Shown one piece after another: positions 9,164 through 19,035 of a stretch of 64,000 bases of DNA. Source of the DNA: Occultella kanbiaonis (GTDB lineage Bacteria; Actinomycetota; Actinomycetes; Actinomycetales; Beutenbergiaceae). The stretch covers positions 3,038,001 through 3,102,000 of the forward strand of contig NZ_CP046175.1 of assembly GCF_009708215.1 (NCBI RefSeq). The letters run 5' to 3'. Below the pieces are notes generated by a model. It was not told where the DNA came from. It saw only the letters and a program-made list of their open reading frames with translations, and did not search any database. Position numbers and translations under genes: made by a program. Numbering within the stretch: position 1 is the stretch's first letter; each line of letters opens with the position of its first letter.

Positions 9164-10117
9164 TCACAGTCCGACGTCGATGGGCTCCCCATGCTCGGTC
9201 TGCGCCCACCACCGGGCCGCCCGGCCGAGCTTGTCCGGGTTCACCTGGCTGAGCACCGCGTCGACGCCGTCGTCGGTCAGCTCCAGGATCATCACCCCGA
9301 CCACCCGGCCGTCCACCACGACCATGGCCGCCGGGCTGCCGTTGACCACCGCGGCGAAGAACTCGGGCTTGCCGCCGAAGATGGCGAACTTCGCGTCCGT
9401 CCGTCGGAACAGCCCGCGCAGGAACTTCGCCACCGTGGCGGCACCGGAGAAGGCCTTGCGCCGCGCCGGGATCCGCCCACCGCCGTCGCCCGCGCCCAGC
9501 ACGTCCGCCGTGAGCAGCCGCACGAGCGGCTCGGTGCGGCCGCTGGCAGCGGCGGTCAGGAACTCCTCGACGACCTCCCGCGCGGCGACCCGGTCGACGG
9601 CGGTGCGGGGCTTGGGCACGTCCAGGTGCGCCCTCGCTCGGTGCAGTACCTGCTGACTGGACGCCTCGGTGATGTCGAGGATCTCGGCGATCTCGGCGTG
9701 CGGGTAGCCGAACGCCTCCCGGAGCACGTACACGGCTCGCTCGTTCGGGGTGAGCCGCTCGAGCAGGGTGAGCACCGCCGTCGAGACGGACTCGCGCTGC
9801 TCCGCGGTCTCGGCCGGGCCGAGCATCGGGTCCCCGTCCAGGACCGGCTCCGGGAGCCACTCCCCCACATAGATCTCGCGCCGGGCCCGGGCGGACGTCA
9901 GCATCGTCAGGCACAGGTTCGTGAGCACCCGGGTCAGCCAGGCCTGCGGCACCCGGATCCCCGAACGGTCGGCGCCCTGCCACCGCAGGAACGTCTCCTG
10001 AACGGCATCCTCGGCCTCGCTGGCCGATCCGAGCAGCCGGTACGCGATCGCCTCCAGGCGACCCCGGAAGTCCTCGAACAGCTCAACGTCCTCCGCGCGC
10101 AGCGGTTCTGCGGTCAT
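9164..10117 (-). CDS. sigJ: ECF41-group RNA polymerase sigma factor (SigJ-like)
   Basis: 317 aa. Residues about 10-80 are sigma-2 and about 110-165 sigma-4, followed by a SnoaL/NTF2-like C-terminal domain, the fused regulatory extension that defines ECF41. All three signature motifs as I recall them are present: WLPEP at 87-91 (linker), DGGGR at 211-215 and NPDKL at 293-297. In this group the extension modulates activity and no anti-sigma gene is expected; none is seen here. The gene lies 24 bp after the epimerase and 82 bp before the flavoprotein, which is the classic ECF41 neighbourhood. Confidence 0.94.
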   Translation of the reverse strand: MTAEPLRAEDVELFEDFRGRLEAIAYRLLGSASEAEDAVQETFLRWQGADRSGIRVPQAWLTRVLTNLCLTMLTSARARREIYVGEWLPEPVLDGDPMLGPAETAEQRESVSTAVLTLLERLTPNERAVYVLREAFGYPHAEIAEILDITEASSQQVLHRARAHLDVPKPRTAVDRVAAREVVEEFLTAAASGRTEPLVRLLTADVLGAGDGGGRIPARRKAFSGAATVAKFLRGLFRRTDAKFAIFGGKPEFFAAVVNGSPAAMVVVDGRVVGVMILELTDDGVDAVLSQVNPDKLGRAARWWAQTEHGEPIDVGL

Positions 10118-10141
10118 GGTTCGAGACTACGACGGCGGAGC

Positions 10142-10918
<777 letters not shown>

Positions 10919-10946
10919 GTCGCTCTCCTGTCGCTCCGGTGCACCT

Positions 10947-10983
10947 ACTTACGTTGTAAGTAACGATAGGCTTACGATGTAAG
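10947..10983. promoter_or_regulatory. Two TetR-type operators between the sigma operon and tetR
   Basis: ACTTACGTTGTAAGT (10947-10961) and CTTACGATGTAAG (10971-10983) are both perfect palindromes with the shared half-site CTTAC-N3-GTAAG. Their centres are 23 bp apart. They lie between the divergent epimerase (start 10918) and tetR (start 11015) genes, where the neighbouring TetR protein would be expected to bind and control both directions. Confidence 0.88.
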
Positions 10984-11014
10984 TACGTCAAGGGTCGAGG
11001 GAGAGGAACCTGCG

Positions 11015-11686
11015 ATGGCCGAGCCGACTGCACGTCGCCGCGCACCGAACCGGCGCGCGCCGCTCACCCGTGAGCGCGTGATCGCCGCCGCCATGGCCGT
11101 GGCCGACGAGAAGGGCGAGGCCGGGGCAACCATGCGCGTGATCGCCGCGAGCCTCGGCGTCGAGGCGATGTCCCTGTACAACCACGTGCGCGGCCGCGAC
11201 GACCTGCTCACCGGGATGGTCGACGCCGTGTTCGCCGAGATCGACCTGCCCGATCCGGGCGCCGCCTGGCGGCCGGCCATGCGGGAACGGGCCCTCTCCG
11301 CGAGGGCCGCGCTGCGCCGTCATACCTGGGCAGTGGCCCTGATGGACTCTCGCAGCGAACCCGGGCCGGCGACCCTGCGCCACCACGATGCCGTGCTCGG
11401 CGTGCTGCGGTCGAGCGGGTTCTCCGTGGCGATGGCCACGCACGCGTTCTCGCTGATCGACAGCTACGTCTACGGGTTCGTCCTGCAGGAGCAGGGCCTG
11501 GCGGCCACCGCCGAGGAGGTCCACGACACCGCGAGCGCGATCATGGAAGCCCTCCCCACGGACGCCTATCCGCACCTGGCCGAGGTCGCCGCCGCGCACG
11601 TCACGCAGCCCGGTTACGACTACGCCGCGGAGTTCGAGTTCGGGCTGGACGTGATCCTGGGCGCGCTCCGGCCGGACGAGGGCTAG
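11015..11686 (+). CDS. TetR/AcrR-family transcriptional regulator
   Basis: 223 aa. The N-terminal helix-turn-helix spans about residues 18-65 (LTRERVIAAAMAVADEKG, then SLGVEAMSLYNHVRGRDDL), the TetR pattern with the S-L-Y-x-H recognition helix. The remainder is a helical ligand-binding domain of the tetracycline-repressor-C type. RBS GGAGAGG precedes the ATG. It is divergent from the ECF41 operon, with two palindromic operators in the gap, so it most likely represses itself and that operon. The inducer is unknown. Confidence 0.9.
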   Translation: MAEPTARRRAPNRRAPLTRERVIAAAMAVADEKGEAGATMRVIAASLGVEAMSLYNHVRGRDDLLTGMVDAVFAEIDLPDPGAAWRPAMRERALSARAALRRHTWAVALMDSRSEPGPATLRHHDAVLGVLRSSGFSVAMATHAFSLIDSYVYGFVLQEQGLAATAEEVHDTASAIMEALPTDAYPHLAEVAAAHVTQPGYDYAAEFEFGLDVILGALRPDEG

Positions 11687-11698
11687 CGGCGAGCCTCG

Positions 11699-12724
11699 TC
11701 AGCCCTGCCCGAGCGCCCGGTTGATTCCCCCGGGCCAGGTGGCCCCGCCGTAGATGAACGCCGTGTAGGCCTGGAGGGCATTCGCCCCCGCGGCCAGGTA
11801 GGCACGGGCATCCGCGGGGGTGGAGATGCCGCCGACACCGATGATCACCTGGTCCTCGGCGAGCCGGGCCCGCACCCGGGCGACCACCTCGATGCCACGT
11901 TCGCGCACCGGCGGGCCGGACATGCCGCCGGCGCCGAGCTCGTGCTTGATGGTGGTGTTCACCGCGACCACGCCGGCCAGACCGATCTCCCGGGCCAGGT
12001 CCGCGACCGCGTCGACGTCGGCGTCGGCCAGGTCCGGCGCGATCTTGACCAGCACGGGCACCTCGCGCGCCGCGGCGGCCCGGGCCGTCTCCAGTACGGC
12101 GACCAGGATCGGCCGGAGCGCCTCGGTCTGCTGCAGGTCCCGCAGGCCCGGGGTGTTCGGTGAGGACACGTTCACGACGATGTAGTCCACGTACGGGGCA
12201 AGGGCACGGGCGGACGTGCGGTAGTCCGCGACCGCCTCGGCGGCCGGGGTGATCTTGGACTTGCCGATGTTCGCCCCGAGCACGAGCCGGCGCCCGTGCG
12301 GGGTCCTGCGGAGCTTGCGCAGCCGAGTCGCGGCGGCCGCGGCCCCGGCATTGTTGAAGCCCATCCGGTTCACCAGCGCCTTGCGCTCCGGGATCCGGAA
12401 CAGGCGCGGCCGGTCGTTGCCCGGCTGGGCGCGGGCGGTGACGGTGCCGATCTCGACGAACCCGAACCCGACGGCGTCCAGCCCGGCCGCCATCGTCGCG
12501 TCCTTGTCGAAGCCGGCGGCAAGCCCGAGCAGCCCGGTGGTCGGCCGGCCGAACAGCCGCGGTGCGGGGCCCTCCGGCGCACGGCCGAGCGTGAGGCGGA
12601 CCGCGTCCCGGAGCACCGGGGTCCGCCCGAGGATCCGGAACAGCGTCGCAGCCCCGTGGTGCGCCCGTTCCGGGTCGACCTTGGTGAGCAGATTGTCGAA
12701 GACGAAGCGATACGGGCTCGGCAC
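11699..12724 (-). CDS. pyrD: Dihydroorotate dehydrogenase, quinone-dependent (class 2)
   Basis: 341 aa FMN enzyme of pyrimidine synthesis that passes electrons to the membrane quinone pool. Visible marks: GLAAGFDKDA, the substrate-binding NRMGFNN, NVSSPNTPGLR carrying the class 2 catalytic Ser, and the FMN-phosphate segment GVGGIS. The N-terminal helical extension (YRFVFDNLLTKVDPERAH) is the class 2 membrane-association domain. Converges on tetR with a 12-bp gap. Confidence 0.96.
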   Translation of the reverse strand: MPSPYRFVFDNLLTKVDPERAHHGAATLFRILGRTPVLRDAVRLTLGRAPEGPAPRLFGRPTTGLLGLAAGFDKDATMAAGLDAVGFGFVEIGTVTARAQPGNDRPRLFRIPERKALVNRMGFNNAGAAAAATRLRKLRRTPHGRRLVLGANIGKSKITPAAEAVADYRTSARALAPYVDYIVVNVSSPNTPGLRDLQQTEALRPILVAVLETARAAAAREVPVLVKIAPDLADADVDAVADLAREIGLAGVVAVNTTIKHELGAGGMSGPPVRERGIEVVARVRARLAEDQVIIGVGGISTPADARAYLAAGANALQAYTAFIYGGATWPGGINRALGQG

Positions 12725-12784
12725 GCCCTCACCCTACCGATCCCGGGCCACCCCTGACCCCGGCCCGGAGCCACGGCACCCATT

Positions 12785-12839
12785 CCACTGGCGCGAAACG
12801 CGAGTCACGCCCCCACCCACCCGCATCTCACGTCAGGGG
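12785..12839. repeat. 55-bp palindromic element, copy 1 (21-13-21)
   Basis: Left arm 12785-12805, spacer CACGCCCCCACCC (12806-12818), right arm 12819-12839. The arms are imperfect inverted repeats. It shares arm sequence, spacer start (CACG) and exact 21-13-21 spacing with two other copies at 12859-12913 and 18890-18944. It lies in the 240-bp gap between pyrD and the small membrane-protein genes, where no gene is seen. Confidence 0.8.
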
Positions 12840-12858
12840 AACGCCAGCGCCACCGGCT

Positions 12859-12913
12859 CCGCTGACGCGAGATGCGGGTCACGTGCGGACCAACCCACCT
12901 TTCGGGTCAGCGG
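12859..12913. repeat. 55-bp palindromic element, copy 2 (21-13-21)
   Basis: Left arm 12859-12879 (contains CTGACGCGAGATGCGGGT), spacer CACGTGCGGACCA, right arm 12893-12913; 17 of 21 arm positions pair. It starts 74 bp after copy 1. Part of its left arm (12862-12877) is also complementary at 15 of 16 positions to 12821-12836 in copy 1, so the tandem pair could fold across copies. Confidence 0.8.
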
Positions 12914-12964
12914 AGGTCGGCACGGACATGTGGGCACGGGGGCGCGCACCGGCCGGCAGAGGCC

Positions 12965-13408
12965 TCAGCCGGCGGCGATCCGGGCGGGGCTGGACCGCCA
13001 CATCCAGAACAGTCCGAGGATCGGCAGCACCAGCGGGACGTAGCCGTACCCCTGGCCGAAGTTCGACCAGACGGTGTCCCGCGGGAAGTACTCGGGGTGC
13101 AGCACGCTCAGGGTTCCGACGGTCAGCACCCCGACCAACTCGAACGAGACGGTGATCCAGCCGACCCGGCGCATCCGGCGGCCGTTGTGCGCCAGGGCCA
13201 CGGTCGCCAGCACGTAGACGACCGCGGACAGCGCGGACAGGGAGTACGCCAGCATCGCCTCGGAGGAGTCCCGGATCAACTGCACGGTCGCCCGGGCCGT
13301 CGCGGCGAGGGCGAAGATCCCGTAGACGAAGATGAGGACCCGGCCCGCCCCGTACGCCGGGCGCCGGGTGTCCTCCACGTCCTCAGGGGCCGTCACGACG
13401 TCATCCAT
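12965..13408 (-). CDS. Small integral membrane protein, unknown function
   Basis: 147 aa from ATG 13408. Four hydrophobic segments (about residues 22-40, 50-70, 80-100 and 115-135) and a charged N-terminus. I do not recognise the family. It overlaps the preceding membrane-protein gene by 16 bp, so the two are probably translationally coupled and may form a complex. Together they sit divergently from pepA. Confidence 0.7.
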   Translation of the reverse strand: MDDVVTAPEDVEDTRRPAYGAGRVLIFVYGIFALAATARATVQLIRDSSEAMLAYSLSALSAVVYVLATVALAHNGRRMRRVGWITVSFELVGVLTVGTLSVLHPEYFPRDTVWSNFGQGYGYVPLVLPILGLFWMWRSSPARIAAG

Positions 13409-13788
13409 ACCTGGTTCACCCGCATCTGCATCACGATCAGGACCGCCGCGGCCACGGCCAGCACCACCGAACTCCACCGGCTGCGCTCGGCGAACGCCAC
13501 CACCGCGGCGACCGGCATCATCACCAGAGCCGTGATCAGGTAACCCCAGAAGGTGACCGGGTCGCCGAGTTCGTGCCCGCCGCCGAGGCTCACGCCGGCC
13601 ACGATCATCTGCGCGATCAGCGCGACCTCGATCACGCCAGCCCCGATGAGCTGGTTGAACGTCACCGAGGTGTTGCGCACGGCAAGCACCAGGGCCCAGA
13701 CCGCCAACACCAGGCAGCAACCCACGATGATCCATGACACGACAGGCACATCGTGCAGGGTAGTGCCCGCCCGGTCATCGACCCGCAT
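13393..13788 (-). CDS. Small integral membrane protein, unknown function
   Basis: 131 aa from ATG 13788, or 118 aa if the GTG at 13749 is used (V-P-V-V-S-W), which would put the first hydrophobic segment right at the N-terminus. Four predicted membrane helices; TSVTFNQLIGAGVIEVALIA joins helices 1 and 2. No recognised motif. First gene of a two-gene operon with the 147-aa membrane protein, 46 bp from the divergent pepA start. Confidence 0.65.
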   Translation of the reverse strand: MRVDDRAGTTLHDVPVVSWIIVGCCLVLAVWALVLAVRNTSVTFNQLIGAGVIEVALIAQMIVAGVSLGGGHELGDPVTFWGYLITALVMMPVAAVVAFAERSRWSSVVLAVAAAVLIVMQMRVNQVWMTS

Positions 13789-13834
13789 CCGCGCCGTTTC
13801 GCCCGCGAGCCGCGGGACCTCCTACGATGGGCGG

Positions 13835-15337
13835 GTGACCGAACTAGTGCTGAGTTCCTCCGACCCTGCCCGCCTGGCCACCGACGCCCTCGTGATCGGG
13901 ATCACCCCCGACGGCACGGGTGCGCGCCTGCTCGGCGCCGACGCCCTGCCCGGCCCCGTCCGCGCCGCCCTGGAGAGCGCGATCGGTGTCCTCGGCCTGA
14001 AGGGCACCGTCGACGAGGTGACGAAGATCCCGGCCGGCGACGGCGTCAAGGCGTCGTTGCTCGTCCTGACCGGTCTCGGGGTGGTCACCTCGGACAGGAA
14101 GTCCGACGGCGCCCCCACCCCGGAGAACCTGCGCCGCGCCGCGGGCGCGGCCACCCGCCAGCTCGCGGGCACGGCCGCCGTGGCCCTGGTGCTTCCGGCC
14201 GACGACGCGGCCCAGGCCGCCGCCGTCGCCGAGGGTGCCCTGCTCGGCGCCTACACGTTCGGTGACTACCGCGGGAACCGTGCGGGCGCCGCTGCCGCCG
14301 TGGCGACGATCACCCTGGTGACGCCGTCCGCGCGCAAGAGCACCGCGAAGGACGCGGTGGCCCGCGCGCGGGTGCTCGCCGCCGCGGTGCACGACACCCG
14401 GAACCTCGTGAACGCGGCCCCGAACGACCTGTACCCGCAGACGTTCGCCGACCACGCACGGGCCCGGGTCAAGGGCACGAAGGTGAAGATCACCGTGCTC
14501 GACGACGCCGCGCTGCGCGAGGGGGGCTACGGCGGGCTGATCGGCGTGGGTCAGGGCTCGGTCCGGCCGCCGCGACTGGTCAAGCTCACCTACGCGCCGG
14601 CCCGGGTGAAGAAGCACTACGCGCTCGTCGGCAAGGGCATCACCTTCGACTCCGGCGGCCTGTCCATCAAGCCCGCGAAGTCCATGGAGACGATGAAGTC
14701 GGACATGGCCGGCGCCGCCGCCGTGCTGAACACCGTCCTCGCCGCCGCCGAGCTCGCTCTGCCGATCAAGGTCACCGGGTGGCTCGCCCTGGCCGAGAAC
14801 ATGCCGTCGGGCACCGCGCAGCGGCCCTCCGACGTGATCACCATCCGCGGCGGCAAGACCGTCGAGGTCCTGAACACCGACGCCGAGGGCCGCCTGGTCC
14901 TGGCGGACGCGATCGTGGCGGCCGGCGAGGAGAAGCCGGACGCGATCATCGACATCGCGACCCTGACCGGCGCCCAGATGATCGCCCTCGGCAACCAGGT
15001 CAGCGCCGTGATGGGCTCCGACGACGTCCGCGGCGCGGTCATCGGTGCCGCCGAACGGTCCGGCGAGCAGTTCTGGCCGATGCCGCTGCCGGAGGAGCTG
15101 CGCGCGTCCATGAAGACGCCGATGGCGGACCTGGCGAACATGGGCGAGCGCTACGGCGGCATGCTCGTGGCCGGGCTGTTCCTCCAGGAGTTCGCCGGGA
15201 GCACGCCCTGGGCGCACCTGGACATCGCGGGCCCGTCGTTCAACGAGGGCGGGCCGCGACACTACGTGCCCAAGGGCGGCACGGGCGTCGGGGTGCGCAC
15301 TCTGCTGAGCCTCCTCGAGGACGCGGCGGGCGCCTGA
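13835..15337 (+). CDS. pepA: Leucyl aminopeptidase (M17)
   Basis: 500 aa cytosolic dinuclear-metal aminopeptidase that releases N-terminal residues in peptide turnover. The C-terminal catalytic domain holds the metal-ligand segment VGKGITFDSGG and the family signature NTDAEGRLVLAD; the N-terminal domain is the usual variable part. GTG start at 13835, as the frame upstream of it runs into the divergent operon. It stands just upstream of lpd and sucB, an order common in actinobacteria. Confidence 0.95.
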   Translation: MTELVLSSSDPARLATDALVIGITPDGTGARLLGADALPGPVRAALESAIGVLGLKGTVDEVTKIPAGDGVKASLLVLTGLGVVTSDRKSDGAPTPENLRRAAGAATRQLAGTAAVALVLPADDAAQAAAVAEGALLGAYTFGDYRGNRAGAAAAVATITLVTPSARKSTAKDAVARARVLAAAVHDTRNLVNAAPNDLYPQTFADHARARVKGTKVKITVLDDAALREGGYGGLIGVGQGSVRPPRLVKLTYAPARVKKHYALVGKGITFDSGGLSIKPAKSMETMKSDMAGAAAVLNTVLAAAELALPIKVTGWLALAENMPSGTAQRPSDVITIRGGKTVEVLNTDAEGRLVLADAIVAAGEEKPDAIIDIATLTGAQMIALGNQVSAVMGSDDVRGAVIGAAERSGEQFWPMPLPEELRASMKTPMADLANMGERYGGMLVAGLFLQEFAGSTPWAHLDIAGPSFNEGGPRHYVPKGGTGVGVRTLLSLLEDAAGA

Positions 15338-15351
15338 GGTGAGCAACCTCA
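15335..15351 (+). terminator. Weak hairpin at the pepA stop
   Basis: TGAGGT and ACCTCA pair with a 5-nt loop; the left arm includes the pepA stop codon. No U tract follows. It may attenuate read-through into lpd rather than terminate fully. Confidence 0.35.
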
Positions 15352-15454
15352 CGGGCCCGGTCGCGGACCTGGTTGGGTGAGTGTGGAAGACAGTGCCAAG
15401 ATGGACGGAGCCGGTAAGCATGGCAGCCCCGGCACGGTGGACGAGGAGACACAC

Positions 15455-16840
15455 GTGACGCAAGCACCAGGCGAGGCCTACGACGTCGTCATCCTGGGTG
15501 CGGGCAGCGGTGGTTACGCGGCCGCGCTGCGCGCCGCCGAGCTCGAACTGTCGGTCGCGCTGATCGAGTCGGACAAGGTCGGTGGCACGTGCCTGCACCG
15601 CGGGTGCATCCCGACGAAGGCGCTGCTGCATGCCGGTGAGCTCGCCGACGAGATCCGCGAGAGCGAGCAGTTCGGCGTCAACTCGACGTTCGAGGGCATC
15701 GACATCAACGGTGTGAACTCCTACCGCGACTCCGTGGTGGCCCGTCTGTACAAGGGCCTGCAGGGCCTGGTCTCCTCGCGCAAGATCGACGTGATCAACG
15801 GGTACGGCCGCCTCGTCGGGCCGGACACCGTCGAGGTCGACGGGCGCCGGGTCACCGGCCGCAACGTGGTCCTCGCCACCGGCTCCTACGCGAAGTCGCT
15901 GCCCGGGCTGGAGATCGGCGGCCGGGTCATCACCTCCGAGGAGGCGCTGACGCTGGACTGGGTTCCGAAGACCGCGATCGTCCTCGGTGGCGGCGTGATC
16001 GGCGTCGAGTTCGCGAGCGTCTGGAAGTCCTTCGGCGCGGACGTGACGATCATCGAGGCGCTGCCGCACCTGGTCCCGAACGAGGACGAGGCGCTCAGCA
16101 AGGGTCTGGAGCGTGCCTTCAAGAAGCGCGGGATCACATTCTCCCTCGGCGTCCGCTTCGCGGGCGTGGAGCAGTCCCAGGACGGCGTCAAGGTCACCCT
16201 CGAGGACGGCACCACCTACGAGGCGGACCTGCTGCTCGTGGCCGTCGGCCGCGGGCCGTCGACGGCGGACCTCGGGTATGAGGATCAGGGGCTGCGGCTC
16301 GACCGTGGTTTCGTGCTCACCGACGACAAGCTGCACACCGGGGTCGCCAACATCTACGCCGTCGGGGACATCACTCCCGGGCTGCAGCTCGCGCACCGCG
16401 GGTTCGCGCACGGCATCTTCGTGGCGGAGCAGATCGCCGGGCTGGATCCGGCGCCGATCACCGAGAGCGGGATCCCCCGGGTCACCTACTGCCAGCCCGA
16501 GGTCGCCTCCGTTGGGCTCACCGAGGCGCAGGCCAAGGAGCAGCACGGCGCGGAAGGCGTGGAGGTCCTCGAGTACAACCTCGGCGGGAACGGCCGCAGC
16601 CAGATCCTCAAGACCACCGGCTTCGTGAAGCTCGTCCGCGCGAAGGACGGCCCCATCATCGGCGTGCACATGCTCGGCGCGCGGATGGGCGAGCAGATCG
16701 GCGAGGGCCAGCTCATCGTGAACTGGGAGGCCTACCCCGAGGACGTCGCCTCGCTGATCCACGCGCACCCGACACAGAACGAATCGCTGGGCGAGGCCGC
16801 GTTGGCCCTGGCCGGTAAGCCCTTGCACTCCCACAACTGA
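15455..16840 (+). CDS. lpdA: Dihydrolipoyl dehydrogenase (E3)
   Basis: 461 aa flavoprotein that reoxidises dihydrolipoyl groups of 2-oxo-acid dehydrogenase complexes and reduces NAD+. FAD site GAGSGG at 15-20, redox disulfide C46-C51 in [14 protein letters not shown] site GGGVIG about residue 175, FAD-contact YAVGDI about 305, and the C-terminal HAHPTQNE with the catalytic His-Glu pair. GTG 15455 was chosen for its GAGGAGA Shine-Dalgarno and normal family length; the frame is open 26 codons further upstream. 25 bp ahead of sucB, clearly one operon. Confidence 0.95.
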   Translation: MTQAPGEAYDVVILGAGSGGYAAALRAAELELSVALIESDKVGGTCLHRGCIPTKALLHAGELADEIRESEQFGVNSTFEGIDINGVNSYRDSVVARLYKGLQGLVSSRKIDVINGYGRLVGPDTVEVDGRRVTGRNVVLATGSYAKSLPGLEIGGRVITSEEALTLDWVPKTAIVLGGGVIGVEFASVWKSFGADVTIIEALPHLVPNEDEALSKGLERAFKKRGITFSLGVRFAGVEQSQDGVKVTLEDGTTYEADLLLVAVGRGPSTADLGYEDQGLRLDRGFVLTDDKLHTGVANIYAVGDITPGLQLAHRGFAHGIFVAEQIAGLDPAPITESGIPRVTYCQPEVASVGLTEAQAKEQHGAEGVEVLEYNLGGNGRSQILKTTGFVKLVRAKDGPIIGVHMLGARMGEQIGEGQLIVNWEAYPEDVASLIHAHPTQNESLGEAALALAGKPLHSHN

Positions 16841-16865
16841 CCACCCAAGAAGGAGACACCCGGTC

Positions 16866-18794
16866 ATGTCGCAGTCCGTGCAGATGCCCGCACTCGGAGA
16901 GAGCGTCACCGAAGGCACCGTGACCCGTTGGCTCAAGGCCGTCGGTGAGACGGTCGAGGTCGACGAGCCCTTGCTCGAGGTCTCCACCGACAAGGTGGAC
17001 ACCGAGGTGCCCTCCCCCGTGGCCGGCGTGGTCGAGAAGATCCTGGTGGACGAGGACGAGACGGTCGAGGTGGGCGCCGACCTGGCGATCATCGGCGACG
17101 GCTCCGGAGGCGGAGAGTCGGGTGACGCTCCCGCGGCTGCTGCCGAGGAGGCGCCCGCAGCCGAGGCCGCCCCCGAGCCGCAGGCCAAGGCCGCCCCCGA
17201 GCCGCAGGCCGAGGCCGCCCCCGAGCCGCAGGCCGAGGCCGCGCCGGAGCCGGAGGCAGCCCCCGAGCCTGCCGCGGCGCCAAAGCCCACCGCCGCACCC
17301 GCCGCGGCCGATGCGGCCGCCGAGGAGGCCCCGGCACCGTCCGCCGACGCCGGTTCCGGCGACCGACAGGCCGTGACGCTGCCCGCACTCGGCGAGTCCG
17401 TGACCGAGGGCACCGTGACCCGGTGGCTGAAGGAGGTCGGCGACGACATCGAGGTGGACGAGCCCCTGCTCGAGGTCTCCACCGACAAGGTCGACACCGA
17501 GGTCCCCTCCCCCGTGGCCGGCAAGGTCCTGGAGATCCTGGTGGCCGAGGACGAGACCGTCGACGTCGGCACCACGCTCGCCTACATCGGCTCCGGTGCC
17601 GCCGCCCCCGCCGCGGCGTCCGCCCCGGCCGCACCCGAGCCCGAGGCCGCTCCGGCGCCCGAGCCGGCACCGGCCCCGGCCGAGGCGGCCCCGGCTGCCG
17701 CGTCGCCAGCGCCTGCCGCTGCGTCGCCCGCACCGGCGGCGCCGTCGCCCGCCCCAGCTCCGGCGGCTCCGACCCCGGCCGCGGCGCCCGCCGAGGCCGA
17801 GCCGGCCCAGCCGGAGCCCGCCAAGGCCGAGTCGTCGGAGGAGGGTTCCGGCTCCTACGTGACCCCGCTCGTGCGCAAGCTCGCCGCGGACAAGGGCGTG
17901 GAACTGTCCTCAGTCACCGGTTCCGGTGTGGGTGGCCGCATCCGCAAGCAGGACGTGCTCGCCGCCGCCGAGGCCGCGGAGAAGGCCGCCGCCGCGAAGT
18001 CGGCCGCAGCCGCCGCTCCCACGGCCGCCCCGGCTCCGGCCGCGCAGGCTGCGAAGTCGACGCCGGCCGTCTCGCCGCTGCGCGGCACCCGGGAGAAGAT
18101 GACCCGGCTGCGCAAGATCGTCGCGTCCCGGATGGTCGAGTCGCTGCAGGTGTCCGCCCAGCTGACCACCGTGGTCGAGGTCGACGTCACGAAGGTGGCC
18201 CGCCTGCGGGCCCGTGCGAAGAACGACTTCGCCACCCGCGAGGGTGCGAAGCTGACGTTCCTGCCGTTCTTCACGCTGGCCGCGACGGAGGCTCTCAAGG
18301 AGTTCCCGAAGCTCAACGCCAGCATCGACGGCGAGGAGATCGTCTACCACGGCTCCGAGAACATCGGCCTCGCCGTGGACACCGAGCGTGGCCTCGTGGT
18401 CCCGGTCATCAAGGAGGCCGGTGACCTCAACATCGCCGGCATCGCCCGCAAGATCGCCGACCTGGCCGCCCGCACCCGGGCGAACAAGGTCACCCCGGAC
18501 GAGCTGTCCGGCGGCACCTTCACGATCACCAACACCGGCAGCGGTGGCGCCCTGTTCGACACCCCGATCCTGCTCCAGCCGCAGGTCGGCATCCTCGGAG
18601 TCGGCACGATCGTCAAGCGTCCCGTGGTGGTCGCCGACGCCGACGGCGCCGAGGTCATCGCGGTCCGCTCGATGGTCTACCTCGCCCTGTCCTACGACCA
18701 CCGCCTGGTGGACGGCGCGGACGCGGCCCGGTTCCTCATGTCGATGAAGAGCCGGCTCGAGGAGGGTGCGTTCGAGGCCGACCTGGGCCTCTGA
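16866..18794 (+). CDS. sucB: Dihydrolipoamide acyltransferase (E2) with two lipoyl domains
   Basis: 642 aa. Two lipoyl domains (about residues 3-78 and 170-243) each carry the modified lysine in STDKVDTE, at K43 and K208. Long Ala/Pro linkers separate them, then an E3-binding domain (about 333-370, [17 protein letters not shown]) and the acyltransferase domain with the catalytic SYDHRLVDG (H612, D616). Annotated in actinobacteria as the SucB-type E2; in this phylum it can serve both pyruvate and 2-oxoglutarate complexes. The lipoyl domains are the targets of LipB and LipA encoded at 43616-45407. RBS AAGGAG. Confidence 0.94.
   Translation: MSQSVQMPALGESVTEGTVTRWLKAVGETVEVDEPLLEVSTDKVDTEVPSPVAGVVEKILVDEDETVEVGADLAIIGDGSGGGESGDAPAAAAEEAPAAEAAPEPQAKAAPEPQAEAAPEPQAEAAPEPEAAPEPAAAPKPTAAPAAADAAAEEAPAPSADAGSGDRQAVTLPALGESVTEGTVTRWLKEVGDDIEVDEPLLEVSTDKVDTEVPSPVAGKVLEILVAEDETVDVGTTLAYIGSGAAAPAAASAPAAPEPEAAPAPEPAPAPAEAAPAAASPAPAAASPAPAAPSPAPAPAAPTPAAAPAEAEPAQPEPAKAESSEEGSGSYVTPLVRKLAADKGVELSSVTGSGVGGRIRKQDVLAAAEAAEKAAAAKSAAAAAPTAAPAPAAQAAKSTPAVSPLRGTREKMTRLRKIVASRMVESLQVSAQLTTVVEVDVTKVARLRARAKNDFATREGAKLTFLPFFTLAATEALKEFPKLNASIDGEEIVYHGSENIGLAVDTERGLVVPVIKEAGDLNIAGIARKIADLAARTRANKVTPDELSGGTFTITNTGSGGALFDTPILLQPQVGILGVGTIVKRPVVVADADGAEVIAVRSMVYLALSYDHRLVDGADAARFLMSMKSRLEEGAFEADLGL
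17166..17237 (+). repeat. Three tandem 24-bp units inside the sucB linker
   Basis: Three near-identical 24-bp units encode A-A-P-E-P-Q-A-(K/E) three times (residues 101-124) in the first inter-lipoyl linker, followed by a decayed fourth unit. Such linkers are flexible swinging arms and the repeats probably vary in copy number between strains. Confidence 0.9.
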
Positions 18795-18822
18795 CCCACC
18801 TCTCGCAGACCAGCAACGCCCG

Positions 18823-18856
18823 ACGGCGGCCGTCCCCTTCGCGGGACGGTCGCCGT
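18823..18856 (+). terminator. Intrinsic terminator after sucB
   Basis: CGGCGGCCGTCCC (18824-18836) pairs with GGGACGGTCGCCG (18843-18855) with one mismatch and a CTTCGC loop, followed by TTTCGTCT. It lies 29 bases after the sucB stop and ends the pepA-lpd-sucB group. Confidence 0.85.
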
Positions 18857-18889
18857 TTCGTCTGGTTCGGGTCGGCGGCAACCGGCCCT

Positions 18890-18944
18890 CCCCTGTCCCG
18901 GATCGCGGGTCACGCGCCGACCCACCCGCAGTTCGCGCCAGGGG
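18890..18944. repeat. 55-bp palindromic element, copy 3 (21-13-21)
   Basis: Left arm 18890-18910, spacer CACGCGCCGACCC, right arm 18924-18944. Arm ends are perfect (CCCCTG/CAGGGG outside, GCGGGT/ACCCGC inside) with mismatches in the middle. Same length and architecture as the tandem copies near 12.8 kb. It lies between the sucB terminator and the TIGR01777 epimerase gene. Confidence 0.8.
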
Positions 18945-19035
18945 AAGCCGTGGACGTCAGGGGCACGGGCACGGGCCGGCGACGTTCGGCGGCACGTGCC
19001 AGAACATGGCACAGTTCGTCCGAGGGAGGGCCGAC

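Noticed and set aside
13844-17575. A 1,243-codon open frame on the minus strand
   Set aside because: It runs antisense across pepA, lpd and sucB, which are certain. Its sequence is the low-complexity Val/Asp/His/Arg type expected opposite GC-rich codons.
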